Shown one piece after another: positions 7,934-17,900 of a stretch of 64,000 nucleotides of DNA (position 1 is its first letter; every line of letters starts with the position of its first letter). Position numbers and translations under genes: made by a program. Under the pieces are notes generated by a model, which saw only the letters and a list, made by a program, of their open reading frames with translations, made no database searches and was not told where the DNA came from. Location: the NCBI GenBank assembly GCA_017303555.1, contig JAFLCN010000008.1, positions 85,628 through 149,627 of the forward strand, written 5' to 3'. The stretch is from Planctomycetota bacterium (lineage in GTDB: Bacteria > Planctomycetota > Phycisphaerae > Phycisphaerales > UBA1924).

Positions 7934-10768
7934 ATGAACCGAACACTGATTTGCGCGATCGCCGCGGCGACGAGTTTCGTTGTGCCCGCGTGGGCGCAGT
8001 CATCGCATTCTTCCCGCAGCCTGCGGGAAGACTCCATCACGGTCTCGGTGACCGCACTGAACGTTGCTACGGGTTCGCGGGTGCGCCTCCCCCTGTTCGA
8101 GGACACCGCATTCGACATCGAAGTCTCGAATGTCGTTCGGCGCGAGACCGGATTCACGCTGCACGGAAAACTGGCCGGCGAAGCCTTCGGCACGTGCACC
8201 ATCACGGTCGAGAACGGGGCCATCTCGGGCGGGATCTGGAGCGAGCGGGGGACTTTCAGCCTCACGCCCGCTGCCCCGGCCGATCGAACGGGCTTGGCGG
8301 TCGCCGTGGCCGAGCAGTTGAGGCCCGAGGCGATCAACAAGTGTTGGGGCGCCGACGGGCGTGACCTGCTGCCCCCCGGTGTGTCACGCGACGGGCTTGT
8401 CGCGTATCGGCGCGCCGATCCTGCGGGTACGGCCCGGGCAAGCGGGCCGGAAAGTTCGGCGGCAGCGGGCGTGCTCGCGTGCGACTGCTCGGACGATCAG
8501 TCGATTGTGGATGTGCTGTGTGTGTACACGACCAAAGCGAAGAATGCCGCGGGAGGACTGGCGAACATCCAGTCACGATTTCAGAACGCGATCGATGCGG
8601 CGAACGGCGCGTTCACGAACTCCGGTATCAATACCGGGGGCGTGAATCGGCTGGAGCTGCGCGTCGCCGGCTATGTGGAGACTTCGTACGACGAGGTCGC
8701 GCCGGACTGGATCAATCACCTGCAGCGCATCACGGCAACCGCGGACGGCTACATGGACAACGTCCATGCGCTGCGCGATCAATACAAGGCGGATCTTGTT
8801 TCGCTGGTGGTGGACGACACGCGATTCACCGGCGGTGCCGCGTGGTGGGCGCTCTGGGATCAGGGGCAGGCATTCTCGTGCATCAACTGGCGACCGATGG
8901 GCGGCGGCGACCTGCTGCTGGCGCACGAATTGGGTCACAACTTCGGCTGCGCGCACGATCACGCGAACGACAGCTCCGCGCCGACCTCGTACGCCTGGGG
9001 GCACAACTTCACCTACAACGGGCAGAGTTACGGGACGATCATGTCGTATCCGGGCACGGTGCGGCTGCAGCAGTATTCCAACCCGTACCAAACGCATCCG
9101 GCCTCGGGGTTGCCCCTGGGCGTACATGCCGGACAGCCGGGCGCCGCGTTCAACGCGCTGATGATCAAGCAGACGCGCTGGACGCTTGCGAGCTATCGCG
9201 ATGCGGCGCGGATCAAGGATTGCAACGGCAACGGTATTGATGACTCGATCGATATTGCGAACGGCATCAGCCAAGATGCCAACGGCAACTGCCGCCCGGA
9301 TGAATGCGAGGAACGCCGGTACGTCGATGCGCAGACACCGGGCGTCGCGGATCATCTCTCGTGGAACTCGGCGGCGGGTGACCCGGCCGAGGTGCTGGGC
9401 ATGGCGAACCTGAACTGCTCGAACATCAGCGAGGTCTGGTTCGCAGATGGTACATACAAGCCGGACTCGGGAAGCGGCGATCGATTCGCCTCGTTCCCGC
9501 TGCGTTCGTCGGTGTCATTCTTCGGCGGTTTCCAGGGCAAGTCGCGCATCGGCGGGGGCGAGACGCTGCTCTCGCAGCGTGATCCGGCTGTGAACCTGTC
9601 GATCCTGTCGGGAGAGATCGGCAACCCGGGCGTCGCAACCGACAACTCGTATTCGGTGCTGACGTCCTACGACGCCAACAGCCACACGCTTCTGGATGGT
9701 TTCACGATCACCGGGGGCTACTCCGATTGGTCGGGCGCCGGGCTGTACATGCAGAACGCTTCGGTCCGCGTGAACAATTGCTCTTTCTTCGAGAATCGCG
9801 CGGGGTACGGCGGGGCGGTCGCGCTGAGCGGCGCTTCGCTGCCGCTCTTTACAAACTGCCGCTTCGCCGGCAACGCGGCAGCCTGGGGAGGCGGCGCGTT
9901 CTGGGTCGAGGCCGATTCGTCGCTGGTTGCCGACAACTGCGCGCTCTGGGTCAACAGCGGCGCTTGGGGCGGCGCGATCGCCGCCAACGATGCGGACATC
10001 GATCTGCGCACCTGCCTGTTCAGTGCGAATCACGCCGTGTTGTACAACGGCGGCGCGCTCGATCTCAACGGCGTGACGCTAAATCTCGCGAACTCGCTGG
10101 TCGCCGAAAATACAGCGGCCGAAGACGGCGGGGCGTTGTGGTTGGCCAACGGCACAAACGCAACCATCGTCAACACCACGATCGCGCATAACGAAGCGAC
10201 GAACTACAGCGGAGGCGTCGTGTTCTCGAGCTCGAGCGGCACGATCGGCAATTCGATCCTCTGGGGTAACACCGGCGGACTGGGGAACACCGAGATCGAG
10301 AATCTGGTTTTGTACAGTTCCGCGGCGCCCATCAACTACAGCACGGTGCAGGGCTGGTCGGGCGTGCTCGGCGGCACGGGAAACAACCAACTGGACCCGC
10401 AATTTGTGGATGCGCTGTCGGGTGATTTCACTTTGGGGGCCGCATCGCCGGCGATCGACAGCGCCGACAATGCCGCGTTGCCCCTTTCGTACATGTTCGA
10501 TCTGGCGGGGAATGCGCGGCGCAACGGCACGATCGACCGCGGCGCGTACGAGTTCGGCTCGGCCCTGCCTTGTCCGGCCGATCTCAACGGCGACGGCATG
10601 GTGGAGGATTCCGACTTTGTGATCTTTGCAAGCGCATACAACCTGCTCGATTGCATGGATCCGACGATGCCCGTGGGATGCCCGGCGGACCTCAACGCCG
10701 ATGAATTTGTAGACGATGCGGACTTTGTGCTGTTCGCCGCGGCGTACAACGAGCTGCTGTGCCCTTAG
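7934..10768 (+). CDS. Secreted M12-type metallopeptidase with parallel beta-helix and dockerin-like C-terminus
   Basis: This 944-residue exported protein has five visible parts. Residues 1-22 are a signal peptide ending AWA-Q. A zinc metallopeptidase domain contains HELGHNFGCAH (HExxHxxGxxH, residues 331-341) and a GTIMSYPG Met-turn about 40 residues later, as in reprolysin-like metzincins. A short CNGNGIDD / DANGNCRPDEC calcium-type spacer (about 427-457) is a hallmark of planctomycete secreted proteins. A right-handed beta-helix region (about 490-875) carries repeated NCSFFENRAGYGGAV-like rungs and ends in a DPQFVD / GDFTLGAASPAIDSA / RGAYEFG block typical of choice-of-anchor Q proteins. 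Residues 880-944 hold two dockerin-like calcium loops (CPADLNGDG, CPADLNADE). The combination suggests a surface enzyme that cuts a protein and binds polysaccharide; the substrate is unknown. Confidence 0.85.
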   Translation: MNRTLICAIAAATSFVVPAWAQSSHSSRSLREDSITVSVTALNVATGSRVRLPLFEDTAFDIEVSNVVRRETGFTLHGKLAGEAFGTCTITVENGAISGGIWSERGTFSLTPAAPADRTGLAVAVAEQLRPEAINKCWGADGRDLLPPGVSRDGLVAYRRADPAGTARASGPESSAAAGVLACDCSDDQSIVDVLCVYTTKAKNAAGGLANIQSRFQNAIDAANGAFTNSGINTGGVNRLELRVAGYVETSYDEVAPDWINHLQRITATADGYMDNVHALRDQYKADLVSLVVDDTRFTGGAAWWALWDQGQAFSCINWRPMGGGDLLLAHELGHNFGCAHDHANDSSAPTSYAWGHNFTYNGQSYGTIMSYPGTVRLQQYSNPYQTHPASGLPLGVHAGQPGAAFNALMIKQTRWTLASYRDAARIKDCNGNGIDDSIDIANGISQDANGNCRPDECEERRYVDAQTPGVADHLSWNSAAGDPAEVLGMANLNCSNISEVWFADGTYKPDSGSGDRFASFPLRSSVSFFGGFQGKSRIGGGETLLSQRDPAVNLSILSGEIGNPGVATDNSYSVLTSYDANSHTLLDGFTITGGYSDWSGAGLYMQNASVRVNNCSFFENRAGYGGAVALSGASLPLFTNCRFAGNAAAWGGGAFWVEADSSLVADNCALWVNSGAWGGAIAANDADIDLRTCLFSANHAVLYNGGALDLNGVTLNLANSLVAENTAAEDGGALWLANGTNATIVNTTIAHNEATNYSGGVVFSSSSGTIGNSILWGNTGGLGNTEIENLVLYSSAAPINYSTVQGWSGVLGGTGNNQLDPQFVDALSGDFTLGAASPAIDSADNAALPLSYMFDLAGNARRNGTIDRGAYEFGSALPCPADLNGDGMVEDSDFVIFASAYNLLDCMDPTMPVGCPADLNADEFVDDADFVLFAAAYNELLCP

Positions 10769-10804
10769 TGCTTCGGAGTTCGCGCGTTGCTTTGAACCGC
10801 GTGA

Positions 10805-11023
10805 GTGGGCGAGGCGGTCACGAACCAGCGAGGGGCCACAAGCCAGCGAGCGATCACATTGCTCGAACTGGCCGTGGTGGCCGCGCTGATTCTGGTTCCG
10901 GCGTGTCTCCTGCGTTGGGCCATGTCGAATGTGCGGGCGGCGGTCCAATCGCCGGGAAAGCCGCCGGAACAGAAGCAGCCCGAACCGCCCGAGCCGCAGG
11001 ATCCGCCGCGGACGAATGGATGA
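10805..11023 (+). CDS. Possible small pseudopilin-like membrane protein
   Basis: A 72-codon frame opens with GTG directly after an in-frame stop. It encodes a segment reading RAITLLELAVVAALIL, close to the type IV prepilin N-terminus (cleavage before a hydrophobic helix with Glu at +5, here after Arg-Ala). A Pro/Glu/Gln-rich tail of ~25 residues follows. True pseudopilins are longer, and the helix here is interrupted by Pro. No clear Shine-Dalgarno precedes the start. It lies 36 nt after the secreted peptidase gene and could be translated from its message. I keep it at low confidence because the match is limited to one short segment. Confidence 0.35.
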   Translation: MGEAVTNQRGATSQRAITLLELAVVAALILVPACLLRWAMSNVRAAVQSPGKPPEQKQPEPPEPQDPPRTNG

Positions 11024-11099
11024 CCTCGCGCGTGTTGATCGGGCGCAAGAAAGCGCCGGCGATTGAATCGCCGTGTTGGTGACGAAGCTGGTGGATCGC

Positions 11100-12032
11100 T
11101 CAGGACTTCAGGAACTCGAGCAGGTCGGCATTGACGCGATCGTGCTCGGTCGTGCAGAGGCCGTGCGGGCTGCCTTTGTAGACCTTGAGCGTCGCGTTCT
11201 TCAGGAGCATGGCCGAGAGCGGGGCGGAGTCTGCGAAGGGGACGATCTGATCGTCATCGCCGTGGATGATCAGGACGGGGATGTCGATTTTCTTGAGGTC
11301 TTCGGTGAAGTCGGTTTCGGAGAAGGCCTTGATGCAGTCGTACTGGGGCTTTATGCCGCCCATCATGCCCTGGAGCCAGAAGGCTTCGCGCACGCCGTCG
11401 GAGACCTTTGCCCCGGCGCGGTTCGCGCCGTAGAACGGGGTTGTGAGATCCTTGTAGAACTGTGAACGGTCGTTGGTGACACCCTTGCGGATGCCATCGA
11501 AGACCTCCATTGGCAAGCCGCCCGGGTTGGCCGCGGTTTTGAGCATGATCGGCGGGACGGCGCCGATCAGCACGGCCTTGGCGGCACGCCCGGTGCCGTG
11601 GCGACCGAGATAGCGGGCGACTTCGCCTCCGCCGGTGGAGTGGCCGATGTGGACGCAGTCTTTGAGATCGAGGGACGCAACGAGCGCGGCCAAGTCGTCG
11701 GCGTATGTATCCATCTCGTTGCCGTCGAAGGTTTGTGTCGAGCGGCCGTGGCCTCGACGATCGTGCGCGATGCAGCGGAAGCCATTCATGCAAAGGAAAA
11801 GCATCTGGTCGTCCCAAGCGTCGGCGGTGAGTGGCCAGCCGTGGCTGAAGACGATGGGCTGGCCCTTGCCCCAATCCTTGAAAAAGATCTGCGCGCCGTC
11901 TTTGGCCGTCACGAACGAGGAGTTTCGAACGGCCGGCGTGCCTGTGGATTGCGCGATTGCCGCAACCGGGACCGCTGCCGCGGCAAGCGCTGCGGTGCCA
12001 AGCAAAACATCACGGCGAGATGGCGTTGTCAT
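11100..12032 (-). CDS. Tat-exported alpha/beta hydrolase (non-heme chloroperoxidase-like)
   Basis: The 310-residue product starts with a twin-arginine signal (SRRDVLLG, hydrophobic stretch, cleavage near AIAQS), so it is probably exported folded. The mature part is an alpha/beta hydrolase: oxyanion-loop SHGWPL, nucleophile elbow GHSTGGGE, acid in [11 protein letters not shown], and His in GSPHGL. It belongs to the group often annotated as non-heme haloperoxidase or arylesterase. In vivo these are usually esterases, so I do not assign halogenation. A GAGGAGA ribosome-binding site lies 7 nt before the ATG. It follows the P-type ATPase by 84 nt on the same strand and may be a passenger of the metal locus or a separate unit. 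Confidence 0.85.
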   Translation of the reverse strand: MTTPSRRDVLLGTAALAAAAVPVAAIAQSTGTPAVRNSSFVTAKDGAQIFFKDWGKGQPIVFSHGWPLTADAWDDQMLFLCMNGFRCIAHDRRGHGRSTQTFDGNEMDTYADDLAALVASLDLKDCVHIGHSTGGGEVARYLGRHGTGRAAKAVLIGAVPPIMLKTAANPGGLPMEVFDGIRKGVTNDRSQFYKDLTTPFYGANRAGAKVSDGVREAFWLQGMMGGIKPQYDCIKAFSETDFTEDLKKIDIPVLIIHGDDDQIVPFADSAPLSAMLLKNATLKVYKGSPHGLCTTEHDRVNADLLEFLKS

Positions 12033-12116
12033 TCGGGTTCTCCTCGAAATGGGAAGCGATGCCGCACCAAGATAGGCGTGGCCCCGAACCCGAAAGAGAA
12101 GAATTGCGTCACGAGC

Positions 12117-14339
12117 TTACGGCTTCGTCGTGTTGCCGGTTCTTAACACTCGTAGACCGTTGCCGACGACCAGCAGACTTGCTCCAACATCCGCGATGAC
12201 TGCCATCCACATCGTGGCGAAGCCGAGGAGCGCGAGGAGGAAGAAAACAACCTTGATCCCGATTGCCAGCGAGATGTTCTGCGCGAGAATCCTGCCGGTG
12301 CGGCGCGAGAGGTCGATGAACTGGGGCAGGCCACGCAGATCGTCCTGCATCAGCGCAACATCCGCGGTTTCGAGCGCGGTATCGGTGCCTGCGGCACCCA
12401 TGGCGAACCCGATCGAAGATTTCGCGAGCGCCGGCGCATCGTTCACGCCGTCGCCCACCATGCCGATCGTGTTGCCGTGCTCGGCGGTGAGGCGTTCGAT
12501 CTCGGCGAGCTTGTCCTCGGGCAGCATGCCGCCCCGGGCCTCGTCGATGCCGACGGTCTTTGCGATCGCGGAGGCGGTGGTCTGATTATCGCCGGAGAGC
12601 ATGAGCGTTCGAACGCCTAGGCGATGGATGGCTTGAATCGCCTCGATGCTCGTCTCGCGAGGCGTATCGGCGACCGCAATCACGCCGAGCAGCTTGTTCG
12701 CCGAGGCAACGACGACCGTTGTCTTGCCTTCGCGTTCGAAGCGCGCGAGCACCTGCTCGAGCGCGGGCGTGCAGACGCCACGCTCTTCTGCGAGGCGGTG
12801 ATTACCGACAAAGACGTCAACGCCGGCAATCTGCCCTTCGACACCCCGCCCGGTGAGTGATTTGAAGTTCGTGACGCTGTCGCGCTCGCCCGACCAAGCG
12901 GAAGTGACGGCCTGGGCGACGGGGTGCTGTGAGAGAGCATCGATGCTCGCCGCAACGCGCAGCAAAGTGTCGCGTTCGTTACCGTTGAGCGGTTCAACGT
13001 CCGTGACACGCGGCTTCCCTTCGGTAATCGTCCCGGTCTTATCGAGGGCGATGACCTTGAGCTTGCGCCCGTTCTCCAGATGCACGCCGCCCTTGATGAG
13101 AATGCCTCGGCGCGCTGCTGCGGTGAGGCCGCTGACGACGGTGACGGGGGTCGAGATCACAAGCGCGCAGGGGCAGGCAATCACGAGAATGACGAGCGCT
13201 TTGTAGAGCCACGGCCAGAACGGTTGTCCGAACGCAGCCCAGGGCAGCACAGCGATGATGAGGGCGACTATGCACACGATCGGTGTGTAGACGCGGGCGA
13301 ATTGATCGACGAAGCGCTGGGTCGGGGCGCGGCTGCCCTGCGCCTCCTGCACGGTTCGCACAATCTTGGCGAGCGTGGTTTCGTCCTTGCCACCGGTTGT
13401 TCGAAACTCGAGAACGCCGGATTCGTTGATGGTGCCCGCGAACACCTTGTCGCCGGGAGCTTTGTCGACCGGAACGCTTTCGCCGGTGACGGGAGCTTGA
13501 TTCACGCTGGATTGGCCGGCAACGACGACTCCGTCGAGCGCGAGGCGTTCGCCGGGCTTGACTTGGACGATGGAACCGGTGGCGACATCGGCCGCGGCGG
13601 TTGCACGCCACGAACCATCACCTTGCTTGACGCTTGCTTCATCCGGCGCCAAGGCCATCAGTCCCCGGACGGCATTTCGCGCGCGGTCGAGTGCTTTCTT
13701 CTCGATCAGTTCTGCAAGGCCGAAGAGAAAGACGACCAGCGCAATTTCGGGCCACGCCCCGATGAATGCACCACCGATGACTGCAACAGACATCAGGAAG
13801 TTGATGTTCAGCGTCATTGTGCGGAGCGCGATCCAACCCTTGTAGAACGTCTCGCGGCCCCCGAGCGCCATCGAGGCGATCGACATCGAGACGATGGGCC
13901 ATGACGTTTCGGGAACTCCTGCGAAGTAGAGAACTTCGCAGGCGGCGGCCAATGCACCCGAGAGAACGAAGGGCCCGTAGAGCAGCCACGCCGGGCGGGC
14001 GTCGTCGGCATCGGCGGAATCGGCCGCGTCGGTTTCGCAGGCGCCGTCGCGGCACGCCGATCCTGATGAATCTGATGTGTGCGCAGGGCCCACAATCGAG
14101 GCTGTCATTCCAACGGATTTCACGAGCGCGACCAGCGATTCGGGTGTGGTCGATTCTGAATCGTGCGAGACGGTTACTCGCCGATTCACGACATCGAAGC
14201 GAAGCGGCTCGTCGGACGCGTCGGAATCGTTTCGTGACGTCGCGTTTGCAGCGACCGAGCGCAGCGCTTTCTGCAGTATTCGAACCTCTGCATCGCAGTC
14301 CAGTTCGCGAACATGCAGCGTTGTCGTTTGCCGTGGCAT
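12117..14339 (-). CDS. P1B-type heavy-metal-exporting ATPase (Zn/Cd/Pb type)
   Basis: This inner-membrane pump uses ATP to expel divalent metals. The 740-residue sequence has an N-terminal HMA-like domain with ELDCDAE at residues 12-18, a DCxxE variant of the GMDCxxC metal site. A linker with two more Cys (RDGACE) follows. Then come the actuator TGES (285-288), the membrane metal motif CPC (389-391), the phosphorylation site DKTGT (433-437), SQHP, and GDGVNDAPAL. CPC with a ZntA/CadA-like layout points to Zn2+, Cd2+ or Pb2+ rather than Cu+, but specificity is inference. It lies 76 nt downstream of the small His-rich protein in the metal-efflux run. Confidence 0.93.
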   Translation of the reverse strand: MPRQTTTLHVRELDCDAEVRILQKALRSVAANATSRNDSDASDEPLRFDVVNRRVTVSHDSESTTPESLVALVKSVGMTASIVGPAHTSDSSGSACRDGACETDAADSADADDARPAWLLYGPFVLSGALAAACEVLYFAGVPETSWPIVSMSIASMALGGRETFYKGWIALRTMTLNINFLMSVAVIGGAFIGAWPEIALVVFLFGLAELIEKKALDRARNAVRGLMALAPDEASVKQGDGSWRATAAADVATGSIVQVKPGERLALDGVVVAGQSSVNQAPVTGESVPVDKAPGDKVFAGTINESGVLEFRTTGGKDETTLAKIVRTVQEAQGSRAPTQRFVDQFARVYTPIVCIVALIIAVLPWAAFGQPFWPWLYKALVILVIACPCALVISTPVTVVSGLTAAARRGILIKGGVHLENGRKLKVIALDKTGTITEGKPRVTDVEPLNGNERDTLLRVAASIDALSQHPVAQAVTSAWSGERDSVTNFKSLTGRGVEGQIAGVDVFVGNHRLAEERGVCTPALEQVLARFEREGKTTVVVASANKLLGVIAVADTPRETSIEAIQAIHRLGVRTLMLSGDNQTTASAIAKTVGIDEARGGMLPEDKLAEIERLTAEHGNTIGMVGDGVNDAPALAKSSIGFAMGAAGTDTALETADVALMQDDLRGLPQFIDLSRRTGRILAQNISLAIGIKVVFFLLALLGFATMWMAVIADVGASLLVVGNGLRVLRTGNTTKP

Positions 14340-14415
14340 CGGATCTCACCTTTGCAGAGGAAACACGCAGCGAAAGACGTGCGGAGTATTCTCACGCTCC
14401 GCACGCGAAGGAGAG

Positions 14416-14697
14416 CTATTTCTTCTTTGCGGGGGCGTCGTGGTCGTGCCCGTCCTTGTGATCGTGGTCGTCATGCCCCTTGCATTCCTTGCATTCGCCG
14501 TGCCCGACGACGCGCAGCGCGTTTCCCTCACGCACCCAGAGATGGGCACCCTCGCCATCGTCACCCGTCACGAAGAACTGAGGTTCGCTCTTCACGGGCT
14601 GGTTCGGGCCTTGCCCCATCAGCGCGCCGGTCAGCAAAGTCACTGCGACACCGGCAAACACGCCGCCAAGGACCTTTGTACGAGTTGAACTTTTCAT
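14416..14697 (-). CDS. Small exported protein with His/Asp-rich, metal-binding-like tail
   Basis: The 93-residue product has a Lys/Arg-containing start, a hydrophobic segment (about residues 9-28, signal or anchor), and a short folded stretch (EPQFFVTGDDGEGAHLWVRE). It ends with GHGECKECKGHDDHDH and a repeat of HDH units: a Cys-x-x-Cys followed by seven His. Such a tail would bind divalent metal. An AAGGGAG ribosome-binding site sits 7 nt before the ATG, which decides the start. It lies between the RND pump genes and the P-type ATPase, so a periplasmic metal buffer or chaperone for the exporter is a reasonable inference. I do not recognise a named family. Confidence 0.75.
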   Translation of the reverse strand: MKSSTRTKVLGGVFAGVAVTLLTGALMGQGPNQPVKSEPQFFVTGDDGEGAHLWVREGNALRVVGHGECKECKGHDDHDHKDGHDHDAPAKKK

Positions 14698-14749
14698 CTG
14701 CGCGACTCCCTTCGAAAAGGCTTGCATCCAACCGAATGAAACCCGCCGG

Positions 14750-14962
14750 CTACGCGCGCGTCGGGTGTTTTCTCCAAGCAAACAGGCCGAGGGCCACTGT
14801 GATCGCGCCGTTGATGATCGATGCGATCCCGCTGGTGCCCGGTGAAGCGACAAATCCAAAGATCGAGAGCGTGGAACCAGGCGCCCAGAGTGCGCCGTGA
14901 AGCAGAGTGTGAAACGCTTCGAATCCGCACCCAAACGTTGCAACTTCGTGAACGCGAGACAT
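14750..14962 (-). CDS. Small two-helix membrane protein in the metal-efflux operon
   Basis: This 70-residue frame starts 17 nt after the RND pump stop, with GGAG 6 nt before the ATG. It encodes two hydrophobic segments (roughly residues 15-38 and 42-62) separated by a Gly/Ser turn, ending in a basic tail. A Cys-Gly-Phe and His-Thr-Leu-Leu-His lie at the start of the first helix. No family is recognised. Position and ribosome-binding site argue that it is real and cotranscribed with the czcCBA-type genes. It might be a small subunit or regulator of the pump; that is speculation. Confidence 0.6.
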   Translation of the reverse strand: MSRVHEVATFGCGFEAFHTLLHGALWAPGSTLSIFGFVASPGTSGIASIINGAITVALGLFAWRKHPTRA

Positions 14963-14978
14963 GGATGGCTCCGATCGA

Positions 14979-17900
14979 TCAGGCCGGGAGCGGTGGAGGA
15001 GGCGGCGTGTGGAACGGAACCGCGTTTTGCGTTGGATCCGAGAGATCCGGTGGGGACGAGTTGGCCCCGCTTCCCTCCGCTTCTGATCCCGGTGCCGGAC
15101 GAGACGGCGCTTCGTTGCGGGTACTCGTGAAGAGTCGATAGAGCGCCGGCAGCACCACCAGCGTGAGCAGCGTGCTCGAGATGAGCCCGCCGATCACCAC
15201 GGTCGCCAGCGGCCGCTGGACTTCCGCACCGGTTCCACGCGCGAGCGCCATCGGAACGAAACCGAGCGAAGCGACCATGGCGGTCATCAGCACGGGCCGA
15301 AGCCGCGTGATCGAGCCATGGATGATGGCGTCCTCCACGCGCTCGCCCTTTTCGCGAAGCTGATTGATGAAGATGATCATCACCAGACCGTTCAACACCG
15401 CGACGCCCGAAAGCGCGATGAAGCCCACCGCCGCGGAAATCGAGAAGGGCATGTCCCGCAGCCAGAGCGCAAGTACGCCTCCCGTCAGTCCGAGCGGCAC
15501 CGCGGCGAAAACCAGCAGCGAGTACTTCACGCTCTTGAACGTCGCAAAGAGCAGCAGGAAGATGAGCAGGAAGCAGACCGGCACCACGATCGCCAGCCGC
15601 TGCTTCGCCGCGACGAGGTTCTCGTATTGCCCGCCCCAGACCAGCCACTGTCCGGCCGGGAGCGACACCTGCTTCATGCGTTCCTGCGCTTCGGCAACAA
15701 ACGAGCCCAGATCGCGCCCGCGCACGTTGCACTGCACAACGATCCGGCGCTTGCCGTTCTCGCGGCTGACCTGATTCACGCCTTCAGCCACTTGCACCTT
15801 CGCAACCGAGCCGAGAGGAATGAAGCCCATCTCGCGATCCGCCTTCAGTAGCCCCGTTCCGCCATCGATTCCCGCAACCTTGACCGGCTGCGCAGGTTCC
15901 GAGCGTCCCTGGGGCAGCGGAATCGGCAACCGCTCGAGTAAGTCCGGATTGCCCCGCAATGCGTCGGGTAATCGCACTACAAGGTCAAAGCGGCGATCGC
16001 CTTCGAAGACGAGCCCCGCCTCTCGACCGCCCATTGCCGCGGCAACGACGTCCTGAAGATCCGAAACATTCAGCCCGTATCGCGCCAGTGCCGCGCGGTC
16101 CGGCTCGACCGTCATGACCGGGAGACCTTCAGTCTGCTCAACCTTCGCGTCGGCCGCTCCAGGCACGCTCTGAAGGACCGCAAGAACAGCGCTGGCCGTC
16201 TTCTGCATGGATGCGAAGTCGTCTCCGTACACCTTGACAGCGACATCGCCGCGGACGCCGGAGATCAGTTCATTGAACCGCATCTGAATCGGCTGCGTGA
16301 ACTCGTAGTTGTTTCCGGGCACCGTGCGCATGGTGAGCTCGATCAGCTTGATGAGCTTGCCTTTGTGCCCTTCGGCCTTCACTTCTTCGTGCGCATGCCC
16401 GCCTTCGGACTCGCCGTGCTCGTCGCCATGCCCGCCGAGCTTCTCCAGTTCCTCGTTCTTCGCGGCGATCAACCGATCCAACTCCGCTTCGCTCCGCCAC
16501 AGTCCTTTATCTTTCAGGATGATGAATGTGTCCGAGACATTCGGCGGCATCGGATCCGACGCCAGTTCCGCCGTGCCCGTCTTTGAGTAGACAAACTTCA
16601 CTTCCGGGAAGGTCGAAAGCGTCCGTTCGACATCCCGTTGCATCTCCTGCGACTGCGTCAGACTTGTAGAAGCGATGCGCATCGCGTGCATCGCGATGTC
16701 CTTCTCGTCGAGCGTGGGGACGAATTCCTGCCCGAGCCGCGTAAAGAGCGCGAGTGACCCGAAGAACGCGACAACCGCAACCACAACGACCGCGTGACGC
16801 ATCCGCACCGCCCACTTGACCACAGGTTCATAAACAACCTTGGCCCAGCGCACCAGGAACATGTCCTTCTCGGTCACCTTGCCGGTGATGCAGAGCGCCA
16901 CCATTGCAGGCACAAAGGTCAGCGACAGAATGAACGCCGAGATGAGTGCCAGGATGACGGTGATCGCCATCGGATGGAACATCTTCCCTTCGACGCCCGA
17001 CAGCGCGAGTATCGGGAAGTAGACAGTGATGATGATCGCTTCGCCGAAGGCCGTTGCCTTTCGCACCTCTTTGCTCGCATCAAACACGACCTCCAACCGC
17101 TCCTGCAGCGTGAGCAATCTGCCCTTGTGATGCTGCTCTTCCGCGAGCCGTCGCAGGCAGTTCTCCACGATGATCACCGCGCCGTCCACGATCAATCCAA
17201 AGTCGATCGCGCCCAGCGACATCAGGTTGCCGCTCACTCGTGATTGCACCATGCCCGTCGCCGTCATCAGCATCGAGAGCGGAATCGCCAGCGAGCAGAT
17301 GATTGCCGCACGCCAGTTGCCGAGCATGAGCAGCAACACCACGATCACCAGGATCGCGCCCTCGATCAAGTTCTTCTCGACCGTCGCGATGGTCGCGTCC
17401 ACCAGCTTCGTCCGGTTCAGCACGGTCTTGGCGATGATTCCTTCCGGTAACGAACGCTGGATCTCGGAGAGCTTGTCATCCACCGCCGCGGCAACAGTCC
17501 TGCTGTTCGCGCCCAGGAGCATGATCGCCGTACCGACCACCACGTCCTCTCCGTTTTCGCTCGCCGAACCGGTGCGCAGTTCACGCCCAATGCCCACGCC
17601 TCCCGGCGCGATGATGTCGCGCACATACACCGGCACGCCGTTGCGTGTCCCGACGACGATCGTTTCCAGTTCCTCCGGCGTCTGAATGCGCCCCGTGGCA
17701 CGCACGAGATAGCTCTCGCCCTTGTGCTCCACAAAGCCCGCGCCGGTCGAGACGTTGTTCTTTTCAAGCGCCGCGATCACATCGGCGAATGTCAGGCCAT
17801 ACGAAACCAGCTTCATCGGATCCGGCTGCACGTGATACTGCTTCACGTACCCGCCGATCGCATCAACGCCCGCAACGTCCTTCACGCCCTTGAGCTGCGG

